This document shows, piece by piece, positions 26,562 through 35,868 of a stretch of DNA of 64,000 nt. Origin of the DNA: Brucella pseudintermedia (GTDB lineage Bacteria; Pseudomonadota; Alphaproteobacteria; Rhizobiales; Rhizobiaceae); the NCBI RefSeq assembly GCF_008932435.1, contig NZ_WBWE01000006.1, positions 1 to 64,000 on the forward strand, written 5' to 3'. Made by a program: the position numbers and the translations under genes. Each line of letters opens with the position of its first letter. Positions within the stretch are counted from its first letter, which is position 1. Below the pieces are notes generated by a model that saw nothing but the letters and a program-made list of their open reading frames with translations, had not been told where the DNA came from and did no database searches.

Positions 26562-26738
26562 TGTGGGTATCCTTCAATAATACAATCATTGGTAGAATTC
26601 GCGAGAGAATAGGGCACAGCTTGGACGGCGAAAAGCACCCATAATTTTGCCACGGTCCGGGCGCTTGTCTTTTGCCTCGAATAAGCCAATTGTTGGTGTT
26701 CGACCGGATCGGAACGATCCCTTTGCAAAGGCCAAAAG

Positions 26739-27845
26739 ATGACTGGCGCAACGACGCGCAAGGCCACGGCAGACGACATGGATGCGCTTTTGCGCATCGA
26801 AGAACGCTGTTTCGAGACGGACCGGATTTCCCGACGCTCATTTCGCGCCCTCATCGCGCGGCCGACCGCAGAAACCATTGTTGCAACGGTGAATGGCGCA
26901 GTCATCGGCTATGCGATGATCCTGTTTCGCCATGGCACTGCGCTGGCGCGGCTCTATTCGATAGCGGTTGATCCGGAGGCAAAGGTCAAGGGCGTCGGCT
27001 CGCTTCTGCTGCAGGCGGCGGAAACAGCGGCTTATGACCACGACCGTCCATTGCTGCGGCTTGAGGTACGCGAGGATAACGAACGTGCCATCGCGCTTTA
27101 CAAGCGGCACGGCTACCGTCCTATCGGACGCTATCTCGATTACTATGCAGACCATTCGGATGCGCTGCGTTTTGAAAAGACGGTTCGTGGTGACATTTCG
27201 CCGGTCACCGCTTTTCCCTATTACGAGCAGACCACCGATTTCACGTGCGGCGCGGCCTGCCTGATGATGGTGCTTGCCCGACACAATCGAGAGACACGGC
27301 TTGATCCCGTGCTGGAAGTTCGTTTGTGGCGTGATGCGACCACCATCTACATGATGTCGGGTCCCGGCGGCTGCGAACCTTTCGGACTTGCAGTCGCCGC
27401 GCATGAGCGCGGACTAAAAGCATCGGTCATCGTATCCATCGAAGACATGCTTTTCCTGCAATCTGTGCGTTCGGAAGAAAAGCGTAAGGTCATGCAATTG
27501 GCCCAAACCGATTTCCGGCAACGCACCGAAGCCTATGCCATTCCGGTGGAATATCGTGGTTTCACGCTGCACGACATTCTGGCTGCCCTGCGTCGTGGAG
27601 CAGCAGTGATCGTGCTTGTCAGCGGCTATCATATGTTCGGCAAGAAGGTACCGCATTGGGTGCTTGCCCATGGCGAAGACGGGCGCCACATTCTCATTCA
27701 CGACCCCTGGGTAGAAGAAGAACTCGGCGAGACCATTGCCGATGCTGCGAATGTCCCTGTACCCTTTCACATTTTCGACCGCATTGCGCGGTTTGGCAGC
27801 GATGGGTTGAGGGCCGCCGTTATTCTGGAAAAAAGGACGGACTGA
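26739..27845 (+). CDS. GNAT acetyltransferase fused to a C39-like peptidase
   Basis: The 368-residue protein joins two domains. Residues 5-140 are a GNAT acyltransferase (IEERCFETDRISRRSF, LYSIAVDPEAKVKGVG with the acyl-CoA loop, EVREDNERAIALYKRHGY). Residues 155-355 are a papain-like C39-type peptidase with Cys170 in DFTCGAACLMMVL, His306 in VPHWVLAHG and Asp322 in IHDPW. C39 domains elsewhere cut leader peptides, but no transporter is attached here. The stop overlaps the start of the RimK-like gene by one base (TGATG), so the two proteins are probably made together. Comparative work on ATP-grasp amidoligases noted such neighbourhoods as candidate peptide-making or protein-tagging systems. 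AAAGG precedes the ATG. Confidence 0.85.
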   Translation: MTGATTRKATADDMDALLRIEERCFETDRISRRSFRALIARPTAETIVATVNGAVIGYAMILFRHGTALARLYSIAVDPEAKVKGVGSLLLQAAETAAYDHDRPLLRLEVREDNERAIALYKRHGYRPIGRYLDYYADHSDALRFEKTVRGDISPVTAFPYYEQTTDFTCGAACLMMVLARHNRETRLDPVLEVRLWRDATTIYMMSGPGGCEPFGLAVAAHERGLKASVIVSIEDMLFLQSVRSEEKRKVMQLAQTDFRQRTEAYAIPVEYRGFTLHDILAALRRGAAVIVLVSGYHMFGKKVPHWVLAHGEDGRHILIHDPWVEEELGETIADAANVPVPFHIFDRIARFGSDGLRAAVILEKRTD

Positions 27846-29305
27846 TGACGATCTGCGTCATTCTGGTAGGACGCCTCTCGGATATCGACAACGGGGCGAC
27901 GCCGCACAAGGTCATGACCACGCGCGATTATCTCGCGCATCCGGCACTCTTCAACAACCAATTGCGTCCGCGCATCATCAATCTGTCGCGCTCTTACGCC
28001 TATCAAAGCCGCGGCTACTACGCTTCGCTTCTTGCCGAAGCGCGGGGACATCGCATCATCCCTTCCGTGGAAACGATGATCGATCTCTCGGAACGGCGCC
28101 TTTATGAAAACGCCATTCCCGAACTCGAAGACATGCTGAACAAGGCGCTCGGCAAGCATCCGGAAAAGGCACCCGAGACAATCCATGTGCATTTCGGACT
28201 TGCCGACAGCCCCGACTTTGAAAAATTCGGACGGCTGCTCTTCGACTGGTTTCGCGCGCCATCGCTGGAAGTATCCGTCAAGCCAGGTGAATGGGCCCGA
28301 ATCCAGAAGATCGGCTTTGCCAACATCGCCAAGTTTTCCAAGGACCAGAAGGAGCGTTTCGAGGAGGCACTCGACCGATATACCCAGCGCGAGTGGCGCG
28401 CGGCGCGCCCAAAGGTGCCAGCGCGCTATTCCTTCGCAACGCTGTGCGACCCGAAGGAAGCGATGCCGCCTTCAACCGTATCAACGCTGAAGCATTGGGC
28501 AAGGATCGCGGCAAGGCTCGGCGTGGAAGTGGAACCGATCGGCAAGCGCGATCTGCCCCGGCTCGCCAATTTCGACGCATTGTTCATCCGCGAGACGACG
28601 TCGATCTCCAATCATACCTATCGTTTCGCCCGCCGGGCGCAGCAGGAAAACATGCCGGTGATCGATGACCCGATGTCCATGATCCGCTGCACCAACAAGG
28701 TTTATCTGCACGAATTGATGCAGGCCAACGAGGTGGCGGTGCCGCCAACGGTGATGATCGCGGGTGAGGAGGATCTGGAGCGTGCTGCCGATATGCTGGG
28801 CTTTCCGATGGTCATCAAGATACCGGATTCCTCTTTCTCGCGCGGCGTGAAGAAGGTGAAGGATTTCGGTGAACTGAAAGCGCTTGCGAGTTTATGGCTG
28901 GAGGACAGTGATCTCCTGCTGGCGCAAAAATATATGCCGACGAGGTTTGACTGGCGCGTTGGCGTTCTGGACGGCAAGCCGCTCTTCATCTGCCAGTATA
29001 TGATGGCCAAGAACCACTGGCAGATTGTCAAGCACGATACGGGCGGCAAGCCGCTGGAAGGCGGGTTTCGATCCTATGCGCTGGGCGACGCGCCGCCATC
29101 GGTACTGGAAACGGGCTTGCGCGCGGCGCGCTGCATTGGCGACGGACTATATGGCGTCGACCTGAAGGAAACGGACGATGGCGTTGTCGTGATCGAGGTC
29201 AACGACAATCCCAATCTCGAACACGGTATCGAGGACGCAGCCGAAAAGGACGAGGTCTGGATCAAGCTGACCCGCTGGTTCACCGACCGGCTGGATCGGA
29301 AATAG
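27845..29305 (+). CDS. RimK-like ATP-grasp ligase with RLAN N-terminal domain
   Basis: The 486-residue protein has an N-terminal region resembling the RLAN domain (ICVILVGRLSDIDNG, then RIINLSRSYAYQSRGYY, about 1-160), a linker, and an ATP-grasp domain in the last 200 residues. The latter has VIDDPMSMIRCTNKVYLHEL, FPMVIKIPDSSFSRGV (ATP-binding Lys and loop) and VVIEVNDNPNLEHG (metal ligands). RimK relatives add amino acids, often Glu, to a carboxylate on a protein or metabolite. The ATG overlaps the stop of the GNAT-C39 gene. The substrate is unknown, and no small precursor gene was found alongside. Confidence 0.85.
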   Translation: MTICVILVGRLSDIDNGATPHKVMTTRDYLAHPALFNNQLRPRIINLSRSYAYQSRGYYASLLAEARGHRIIPSVETMIDLSERRLYENAIPELEDMLNKALGKHPEKAPETIHVHFGLADSPDFEKFGRLLFDWFRAPSLEVSVKPGEWARIQKIGFANIAKFSKDQKERFEEALDRYTQREWRAARPKVPARYSFATLCDPKEAMPPSTVSTLKHWARIAARLGVEVEPIGKRDLPRLANFDALFIRETTSISNHTYRFARRAQQENMPVIDDPMSMIRCTNKVYLHELMQANEVAVPPTVMIAGEEDLERAADMLGFPMVIKIPDSSFSRGVKKVKDFGELKALASLWLEDSDLLLAQKYMPTRFDWRVGVLDGKPLFICQYMMAKNHWQIVKHDTGGKPLEGGFRSYALGDAPPSVLETGLRAARCIGDGLYGVDLKETDDGVVVIEVNDNPNLEHGIEDAAEKDEVWIKLTRWFTDRLDRK

Positions 29306-29335
29306 ATCCAGCAGTCAGGCGAAGTGCAGCTGAAA

Positions 29336-29692
29336 TCAAAGAGGCGTAAAGCAGACCTTGGTATGTCCTGCGCCGATGAAGCCGAGCCTACCTGCGGCGC
29401 CCTTGGACAGGTCGAGAACGCGTCCCTTGATGAACGGGCCGCGATCATTAATGCGCACGATGAGCGACTTGCCGTTTCTCTGATTGGTAACCTTGACCTT
29501 GCTGCCCAGCGGCAGGGTGCGATGTGCTGCGGTCAGGCCGGCGGGGTTCATGCGTTCACCCGAAGCCGTGCGGGAAGTGAGGGCGTACCAGGAGGCACCG
29601 CCGCATTGCTGTGCTGAAGCCTCGATTGCGGTGGCCGCGAGAAGACCGGTTGCCGCAACGGCAAGCATAGCCATACGGGTCTTGAAAGTCAT
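29336..29692 (-). CDS. RlpA-like double-psi beta-barrel protein
   Basis: The 118-residue protein has a signal peptide (cleavage near ASAQ, residue 28) and then a single RlpA-like double-psi beta-barrel: [26 protein letters not shown]-type sequence, [13 protein letters not shown], and [22 protein letters not shown]. RlpA proteins cut or bind denuded peptidoglycan at septa. This version has no SPOR domain and no lipobox, so it is a short periplasmic member. It converges on the RimK-like gene, 30 bases away. Confidence 0.9.
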   Translation of the reverse strand: MTFKTRMAMLAVAATGLLAATAIEASAQQCGGASWYALTSRTASGERMNPAGLTAAHRTLPLGSKVKVTNQRNGKSLIVRINDRGPFIKGRVLDLSKGAAGRLGFIGAGHTKVCFTPL

Positions 29693-30256
29693 GCCAGTTC
29701 CACTAGTTGTTAACGGGGTGTCTCACAGTTGTCGCTGAGAAAGACAGTCTCGAACTGGAATCTAAATATGGCGCTGGCGTGGTTCGAATGAGAACATTGT
29801 GCGATGCTCGAATCTATATCGCGTAGGGAAAATCATCCTATACTAATCGTTATTTACTTAAGAGCTTAAACATAACAAAGGAATATTAGGAAGTGTTTGG
29901 GCTTATTGCTGTAACGTCGTTTACGATTCGTTAGGAATCTGCGGGACGGCTTTGCTGCGCCTTGATTTCACGCGCCGATCGCAAGAAAAGCTGCTTGCAT
30001 GCCCGGTAGGTGGCCCCGCGCGAGGTGCAATTTTTATTTGCAAGGCAAGTTCTCGGGGGCAGCGGCAAAGTTGATAAAATAAGGCGTTTTGGGGGCAAAT
30101 TTGCAATTTGTGGCTGTGTTCGGACGGTTCTTCTCGAACTTTAAAAGTTATCCACAGGCCCGAAAGATGGTGAGATGACGTTTCTTTGACCGCTGTTACC
30201 CTGCACGGAAGCGCTGAATTCCTGCTATAAGCGTTCAGACCAGACGACGGAACGCC
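29693..30256. other. Intergenic region between rlpA-like and ybaN-like genes
   Basis: These 564 bases are clearly AT-richer than the neighbourhood and hold the divergent promoters of both flanking genes. The visible signals are one perfect DnaA box (30148-30156) and a ten-base palindrome GCAAATTTGC near 30100. A 115-codon minus-strand frame (29921-30268) runs through it and into the ybaN-like start; it shows no family features and is not called. Confidence 0.6.
30148..30156 (+). promoter_or_regulatory. Single consensus DnaA box
   Basis: TTATCCACA is an exact match to the DnaA box consensus. Only one was noticed here, with no cluster or AT-rich unwinding element, so this is not evidence for an origin. 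It lies 101 bases upstream of the ybaN-like gene. Confidence 0.5.
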
Positions 30257-30673
30257 ATGCAGGACCACTCCGAAAAAAACAGGATCGACACCGCTTCGCC
30301 GGCGATTTCGGCGAGCAAGCGGATCGTGTATCTTTGCCTCGGCTTTCTCATGCTCGGTCTCGGCATTGTGGGTGCCTTTTTACCGGTCATGCCGACAACA
30401 ATCTTCATCATTTTTGCGGCATGGTTCTTTGCGCGGTCGTCGCCAAAGATTGAGGCACGGCTGCTGGCCGATCAGCGTTTCGGGCCGCTGGTCATGAAAT
30501 GGCGTGAGCGTGGCGCCATTCCGCCGCGCGCCAAGCTCTACGCATGTCTTGGCATGGTTCTCGGATACGGCCTGTTCTGGTGGGGCGCAAGGCCCGGCTG
30601 GCTGCTGGCAGGAGCGGTGACGCTATTTATGTTGGGCTCTGCCACCTACGTATTGTCGCGCCCGAACGAGTAA
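30257..30673 (+). CDS. YbaN family (DUF454) membrane protein
   Basis: The 138-residue protein matches the DUF454/YbaN family: VYLCLGFLMLGLGIVGAFLPVMPTT (first helices, about 24-50), FIIFAAWFFARSSPKIEARL, GPLVMKWRERGAIPPRAK, and two more C-terminal helices. It has about four membrane segments in all. The family is common in proteobacterial inner membranes and has no firm function. It converges on the binding-protein gene, 11 bases away. Confidence 0.9.
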   Translation: MQDHSEKNRIDTASPAISASKRIVYLCLGFLMLGLGIVGAFLPVMPTTIFIIFAAWFFARSSPKIEARLLADQRFGPLVMKWRERGAIPPRAKLYACLGMVLGYGLFWWGARPGWLLAGAVTLFMLGSATYVLSRPNE

Positions 30674-30684
30674 CCTCGGCCGCC

Positions 30685-31533
30685 CTACGGCGTCACATCA
30701 AATCCGAACCATTTTTCGGATAGGCTTTTGATGGTGCCATCGGCCTTCGCTGCCATGATCGCAAAGTTGAATCTGCGCTTCAGATCAGCTTCATCCTTGC
30801 GCAGGCCCACGGCGACGCCGCGCCCGAGCAGTCCGCCTTTGAAAAGCGGACCGGTCATCACGACATTGGAATAGGCCTGCGTTTTCTGGAGCGTGTTCAG
30901 ATAGGACCGGGCGGTGACCTGCATGTCGATGCGTCCGCTTGCAAGATCGAGATCGGCCTCTTCGGCGGTTTTATACTCGCGGACCGTGATACCTTCTTTG
31001 AAATAGGTATTGATCAGAGATTGGGCTATCGATCCGCCCACGACGCCGACAGTCGCTCCCTTTATCGCGGCGGTGACATCCTGAAGAGCCTGATCCATGT
31101 CCGGCTGATTACTGGAAAGGTCCAGATTTTCTTCCATGTGAGGCAGTTTGCTGTATGGGCTGTCGCGCAGGGTGGCGAAAACTTGCGGCGTGCGACCGTA
31201 GGATATGGAGAAATCGATGACTTTCTCGCGTGCTTCGGTGGCCGACAGCGCTCCCATTACCGCGTCGACCTTCCCGGCCTGCAGGCTTGGAATGATGGCA
31301 TCGAAGGGAATGGCGATAAATTCGCATTCGACTTTCATCGCCTGGCAAAGGTGCTTGCCGAGCTCGACCTCATAGCCGTCGAGCGTGCCGTCGGACCGCG
31401 TGAGATTATAGGGCCGAAAATACCCCTCTGTGGCAATGGTGAGCACGGAGGGAGCACTTTGTGCATAAGACGGCGGCGCCCAGCTTGTGAGCGCCATTAT
31501 ACAGACGAGATTGAACAGACGTGGATAAGTCAC
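30685..31533 (-). CDS. Periplasmic amino-acid-type ABC substrate-binding protein
   Basis: The 282-residue protein has a signal peptide (cleavage after SYAQ, residue 25) and the SBP family 3 fold: TEGYFRPYNLTRSDGTLDGYEVELGKHL-type start, FIAIPFDAIIPSLQAGKVDAVMGALSATEAREKVIDFS, and VGVVGGSIAQSLI with an aspartate in the second lobe. It resembles polar amino-acid/opine receptors such as the lysine-arginine-ornithine group. No permease or ATPase genes are nearby, so it is an orphan receptor. The start is GTG with AAGG ahead. It is divergent from pstS. Confidence 0.85.
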   Translation of the reverse strand: MTYPRLFNLVCIMALTSWAPPSYAQSAPSVLTIATEGYFRPYNLTRSDGTLDGYEVELGKHLCQAMKVECEFIAIPFDAIIPSLQAGKVDAVMGALSATEAREKVIDFSISYGRTPQVFATLRDSPYSKLPHMEENLDLSSNQPDMDQALQDVTAAIKGATVGVVGGSIAQSLINTYFKEGITVREYKTAEEADLDLASGRIDMQVTARSYLNTLQKTQAYSNVVMTGPLFKGGLLGRGVAVGLRKDEADLKRRFNFAIMAAKADGTIKSLSEKWFGFDVTP

Positions 31534-31843
31534 GCGGAACCTTGTGTTGTCACTATGTCACTCGAAGCATAGGTCGGGGACTGTGGTTGGGTAAACTGGC
31601 CGGAAGTTGGGAGCCATTATGCGTGTGTCCGGGGCCATCCACTCAAAAACCCGGCACTTATGCGGCGGACGACGGCCGTCTTTCCCTTTGCCGGTTCAGT
31701 GATGCCCGAAACCCCACAAACTCACTGGCAAACGTCTCTGATACAAACCTGTAACAATAGTGTCATATGAATGTAATATAGAGCGCGTAGAGGGCTAACG
31801 ACGCCACATCGTCATATGTCTTTTACAACAGGAGCCGCAGCTC
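31534..31843 (+). other. Intergenic region upstream of pstS
   Basis: This 310-base spacer carries the promoters of the divergent orphan binding-protein gene and pstS. Apart from the Pho box at 31749-31777, I see no gene or repeat in it. Confidence 0.6.
31749..31777 (+). promoter_or_regulatory. Pho box: three direct repeats upstream of pstS
   Basis: CTGTAAC, GTGTCAT and ATGTAAT follow each other at an exact 11-base period with AT-rich four-base spacers, the pattern bound by PhoB (consensus CTGTCAT). A -10-like TAATAT overlaps the last repeat. The start of pstS is 66 bases downstream. PhoB is encoded at the end of the same cluster, so this closes the regulatory loop. Confidence 0.85.
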
Positions 31844-32890
31844 ATGAACAAGATGATTTCCTCGACCGCAGCGCTTGCCATCGCTGCCGTTATGTCGGTT
31901 TCCGCCGCCCAGGCGCGCGATCAGATTCAGGTTGCCGGTTCCTCGACCGTTCTTCCTTATGCAAAAATCGTTGCCGAGACGTTCGGTGAAACCTTCCCGA
32001 ACTTCAAGACGCCGGTTGTTGAATCGGGTGGCTCGGGCGCAGGCATCAAGGAATTCTGCAAGGGCGTCGGTGAAAACACCATCGATATTGCCAATGCATC
32101 GCGCGCCATGAAGGACTCGGAACTGAAGTCGTGCATCGACGCTGGCGTCAAGGACGTCCAGGAAGTGCGCTTTGGCTATGACGGCATCGTGTTTGCGACC
32201 GACGCCAAGGGTCCAGATTGGAAACTGAAGCCGGAAGACGTCTACAAGGCGCTCGCAGCCAAGTTGGTCGTGGACGGCAAGCTGGTCGACAATCCAAACA
32301 CCAAGTGGAACCAGGTCAACCCGAACCTGCCGGACTGGGACATCGCTGCCTACATTCCAGGCGAAAAGCACGGCACCCGCGAAGTGTTTGAAGAAAAGGT
32401 TCTGGCCGACGGCTGCAAGCACTCCGGCGCCCTGGACGAAATCAAAAAGACCGGTCTCGATGACAAGGCCGCCGCTTCCGCCTGTATCGCAGTCCGCAAG
32501 GACGGCAAGGCTGTCGACATCGATGGCGATTATGCTGAAACGCTGGCGCGCATTGACTCCAACAAGACCGGCATTGGCGTTTTCGGCCTCTACTTCTTCG
32601 AAAACAATGCCGACAAGCTGAAGGTCGCCACCGTCAACGATGTTACCCCTTCCGCTGAAACTGTCGCTTCTGGCGAATATCCGGTGTCGCGTCCGCTGTT
32701 CTTCTACGTGAAGAAAGCGCATCTCGGTGTTATCCCGGGCCTCAAGGAATATGTTGAATTCTTCCTCAACGACCAGATGATCGGCCCTGACGGTCCGCTC
32801 GCTGAATACGGTCTGGTGCCGGCTCCGGATGCAGAACGTGAAGCACAGCGCGCTGCCTTCACCGAAGGCAAGACATTGGCTGCGAAGTAA
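31844..32890 (+). CDS. pstS: Phosphate-binding protein PstS
   Basis: The 348-residue periplasmic receptor delivers phosphate to PstCAB. It has a signal peptide (cleavage after AAQA, residue 23) followed by DQIQVAGSSTVLPYAKIVAE, the phosphate-binding SSGG-like loop ESGGSGAGIKEFC, IANASRAMKDSEL, and a C-terminal lobe ending in FTEGKTLAAK. The protein follows the PstS variant common in alphaproteobacteria. GGAG precedes the ATG. A Pho box lies upstream and a strong hairpin separates it from pstC, which usually leaves the receptor message in excess. Confidence 0.97.
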   Translation: MNKMISSTAALAIAAVMSVSAAQARDQIQVAGSSTVLPYAKIVAETFGETFPNFKTPVVESGGSGAGIKEFCKGVGENTIDIANASRAMKDSELKSCIDAGVKDVQEVRFGYDGIVFATDAKGPDWKLKPEDVYKALAAKLVVDGKLVDNPNTKWNQVNPNLPDWDIAAYIPGEKHGTREVFEEKVLADGCKHSGALDEIKKTGLDDKAAASACIAVRKDGKAVDIDGDYAETLARIDSNKTGIGVFGLYFFENNADKLKVATVNDVTPSAETVASGEYPVSRPLFFYVKKAHLGVIPGLKEYVEFFLNDQMIGPDGPLAEYGLVPAPDAEREAQRAAFTEGKTLAAK

Positions 32891-32904
32891 GTTTTTGACC
32901 TGTG

Positions 32905-32933
32905 GAACGCGGGGATGAAAAATCTCCGCGTTC
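32905..32933 (+). terminator. Hairpin between pstS and pstC
   Basis: An 11-bp stem (32905-32915 with 32923-32933, one G-T pair) closes a seven-base loop 15 bases after pstS. Only a weak pyrimidine run follows, so it probably acts as a partial terminator or 3'-end stabiliser. Confidence 0.7.
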
Positions 32934-33042
32934 TTCTCCTTTCGCGCCTTTTTATTAATACAGGCGCATCCGCGTGGAACGGCATGGGTGGAAGCTGCAC
33001 CTTGAAGCCATCCGCATTCATTAGGGCAACCGGGGAAATTGA

Positions 33043-34536
33043 ATGTCCTTCTTTCTGGTTCTCGTCAGTATCGTTGCAATCGGGCTGATCGGATTCTTCA
33101 TAGGTCGCCAGCGTGCCGTTGCACTGGACAAGGCGCAGTCTGCTTCCGCAAAGGCCTCGCCGACCGAGAAAATGCATTCCCGCCCGCATTATCATGGCTG
33201 GTGGGTTTTCCTCGTTTCCGCATTGCCTGCGGTTCTGTTCCTTGCGGTCTGGGCTGTTGGAACGTCGGTTTATCTCGATCACAGTGCGACCGCCCGCCTG
33301 CCGGATGCCATTGAGGAAGGTTCCTTCACCAATCGCAGCCTGCAGCTCGGCATGATTCGCGGTCTTGCCAGCGGGCTCGACCGGTTGACGCCAGCGGAAC
33401 TTGAAAGTTTCCCGTCGAACTATCAGGACGCCCGCACGCTGCTGGGCGCAAAAGGCGTGGCCCTTGCGACCGAAGGTCAGGATTATATGGTGCCGATCGC
33501 GCTATACCTGAAAAAGGCGACTGCGCTCACGCACACCATCGGTTCTGCTGTTTCCCTGGTGATCGCGGTGGCAGGTCTGATCTTCGGCCTCTCCACGATC
33601 AGCCGGCGCATGCGTGCGCGCAACAATGTCGAGCGGATTGTTCTCTGGGGGCTGATTGCAGCCTCCGGTATCGCCATCCTGACGACCATCGGCATCATTT
33701 GTTCGATGCTGTTCCAGACCATCAGCTTCTTCCAATCCGTTTCGCCGTGGGACTTCTTCTTCGGCACGGTGTGGGATCCGCGCTTTGCCGCTGCCGGTTC
33801 GGGCGGCGAGACAGGTCAGTTCGGTCTCATCCCGCTTCTGGCAGGCACCCTCTATATCGCATTCGTGGCCATGCTGTTCGCGGTTCCGGTCGGCTTGTTC
33901 TCCGCCATCTACATGGCCGAATATGCTTCGCCTCGCGTGCGCACAGTCGTAAAGCCGGTTCTGGAGCTTCTGGCGGGCATTCCCAGCATCGTCTATGGCT
34001 TCTTCGCTCTCGTGACAGTTGGTCCTTTCCTGCGCGATCTTTCGATTGCCATCGCAGGCGGTCAGGGCTTCATCATGGCACAGAGCGTGCTGACTGCCGG
34101 TCTCGTCATGGGGGTGATGCTGATCCCATTCGTGTCGTCGCTTTCCGATGACATCATCACTGCAGTGCCGCGTGCGTTGCGCGATGGCTCGCTTGGTCTT
34201 GGCGCGACCCGCTCCGAAACCATCAAGCGGGTGGTCCTTCCGGCGGCATTGCCGGGCATCGTCGGCGCGCTTCTGATGACTGCCTCCCGCGCCATCGGTG
34301 AGACCATGATCGTGGTTCTGGCGGCAGGTGTTGCGGCGCGCATCAACATCAATCCATTCGAGGCGATGACCACCATCACGGTGAAGATCGTCAACCAGCT
34401 TACCGGCGATCTTGAGTTCAATTCGCCGCAGACGCTGGTGGCTTTTGCACTCGGCATCACGCTTTTCGTCCTGACGCTGATCATGAACATCTTTGCGCTG
34501 CACATCGTGCGCAAGTACCGGGAGCAGTACGAATAA
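33043..34536 (+). CDS. pstC: Phosphate ABC transporter permease PstC
   Basis: The 497-residue inner-membrane permease forms the channel with PstA. It is longer than the E. coli protein, with an extra N-terminal helix and periplasmic segment (about residues 1-240). The permease core follows, with ASGGETGQFGLIPLLAGTL, the EAA-loop region LSDDIITAVPRALRDGSLGLGATRSETIKRVVLPAA-like (about 365-400), and a final helix. The extension is typical of alphaproteobacterial PstC. The stop overlaps pstA by one base (TAATG). Confidence 0.95.
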   Translation: MSFFLVLVSIVAIGLIGFFIGRQRAVALDKAQSASAKASPTEKMHSRPHYHGWWVFLVSALPAVLFLAVWAVGTSVYLDHSATARLPDAIEEGSFTNRSLQLGMIRGLASGLDRLTPAELESFPSNYQDARTLLGAKGVALATEGQDYMVPIALYLKKATALTHTIGSAVSLVIAVAGLIFGLSTISRRMRARNNVERIVLWGLIAASGIAILTTIGIICSMLFQTISFFQSVSPWDFFFGTVWDPRFAAAGSGGETGQFGLIPLLAGTLYIAFVAMLFAVPVGLFSAIYMAEYASPRVRTVVKPVLELLAGIPSIVYGFFALVTVGPFLRDLSIAIAGGQGFIMAQSVLTAGLVMGVMLIPFVSSLSDDIITAVPRALRDGSLGLGATRSETIKRVVLPAALPGIVGALLMTASRAIGETMIVVLAAGVAARININPFEAMTTITVKIVNQLTGDLEFNSPQTLVAFALGITLFVLTLIMNIFALHIVRKYREQYE

Positions 34537-35852
34537 TGACCGATACGACCTTTAACGCCAGCGGTGCCACGGCACAGCCGACACGCCGCGATATCGGGCT
34601 GAAACGCCGCTACGCTGCCGAACGTCGCTTCCGCTATTATGGCATTGCTGCGATTGCCATCGGCGTCTTCTTTCTGTGCGCGCTCCTGTTTTCGGTTTTC
34701 TCCAAGGGCTATACAGCCTTCTGGCAGACGACACTCTATCTACCGGTAAAGCTTGAAGAGAGCGTGATCGATCCGGGCAACAAGCGTGCGACCGATCCGA
34801 ATGTGCTGATCACGGCCAATTATCCGCTGCTGGTGCGCAATGCCCTGGCCGAAAAGCTTGGTGTTTCCACGACAGACCGGCCGGCTATGCGCGATCTGGG
34901 CCGCTTCTATTCCGATGGCGTACGCATTCAGCTCCGCGAAATGGTGATGAACAATCCATCGCTCATCGGCACGACACAGACCGTTCCGGTTCTGGCGGGC
35001 GCGGATATTGATTCCGCCTTCAAGGGACAGATCGATCTTTCCGTGCCGGAGACGAGCCGTAAGGTTTCGGACCGTCAGGTGGGCTGGATGCAGACGCTTT
35101 CCGAAGAAGGCGTGATGAAGGAGGCCTTCAATACCGGTCTGTTCAAATTCGGCGCATCCAGCCGCCCGGAAACCTCCGGCCTCGGAGTTGCGTTGGTCGG
35201 CTCGCTCTACATGATGCTCATCGTTCTCGGCCTCTCGCTGCCTATCGGCGTTGCTGCTTCGATCTATCTGGAAGAGTTCGCCAAGAAGAACCGGTTCACC
35301 GACATGATCGAGGTGAACATCAACAATCTGGCAGCGGTCCCGTCCATCGTGTTTGGTCTGCTCGGACTTGCCGTCTTCATCAACTTCTTCGGCCTGCCGC
35401 GTTCCGCCTCGCTGGTCGGCGGTCTGGTGCTGACATTGATGACGCTTCCCACCATCATTATCGCTACCCGCGCCGCGCTTCGCGCCGTGCCGCCCTCGAT
35501 CCGTTCGGCGGCCCTTGGCCTTGGAGCATCCAAGACGCAGATGGTGTTTCACCATGTCCTGCCGCTTGCCGCGCCCGGCATTCTGACCGGCACGATCATC
35601 GGCCTTGCCCATGCGCTTGGTGAAACCGCACCGCTTCTGCTGATCGGCATGGTGGCCTTCGTCGCCGATGTGCCGTCGACACCGATGGACCCGGCGACGG
35701 CTTTGCCGGTGCAGATCTATATGTGGGCAAACGAAGCAGAACGTGCCTTTGTGGAACGCACGTCAGGCGCTATCATCGTCCTGCTTCTGTTCCTTGCCGT
35801 GATGAATATTGCAGCAATCATTCTGCGCCGCCGCTTCGAGCGCCGCTGGTAA
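34536..35852 (+). CDS. pstA: Phosphate ABC transporter permease PstA
   Basis: The 438-residue permease is also longer than the E. coli homologue. The N-terminal 200 residues hold one helix and a periplasmic domain of the DUF3333 type ([18 protein letters not shown], then [17 protein letters not shown]). The core has [35 protein letters not shown] and the EAA loop [21 protein letters not shown]. It begins inside the pstC stop codon, so translation is coupled. pstB follows after 16 bases. Confidence 0.95.
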   Translation: MTDTTFNASGATAQPTRRDIGLKRRYAAERRFRYYGIAAIAIGVFFLCALLFSVFSKGYTAFWQTTLYLPVKLEESVIDPGNKRATDPNVLITANYPLLVRNALAEKLGVSTTDRPAMRDLGRFYSDGVRIQLREMVMNNPSLIGTTQTVPVLAGADIDSAFKGQIDLSVPETSRKVSDRQVGWMQTLSEEGVMKEAFNTGLFKFGASSRPETSGLGVALVGSLYMMLIVLGLSLPIGVAASIYLEEFAKKNRFTDMIEVNINNLAAVPSIVFGLLGLAVFINFFGLPRSASLVGGLVLTLMTLPTIIIATRAALRAVPPSIRSAALGLGASKTQMVFHHVLPLAAPGILTGTIIGLAHALGETAPLLLIGMVAFVADVPSTPMDPATALPVQIYMWANEAERAFVERTSGAIIVLLLFLAVMNIAAIILRRRFERRW

Positions 35853-35868
35853 ACGGGAGTCGAAAGCT

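Noticed and set aside
30148-30156. DnaA box as a sign of the replication origin
   Set aside because: A single box without a cluster, dnaA, hemE or a par locus is not enough; isolated boxes occur in many promoters.
29921-30268. A 115-codon minus-strand frame in the spacer before ybaN
   Set aside because: It overlaps the ybaN start and the only DnaA box, has no recognisable domain, and lies in AT-rich control DNA.
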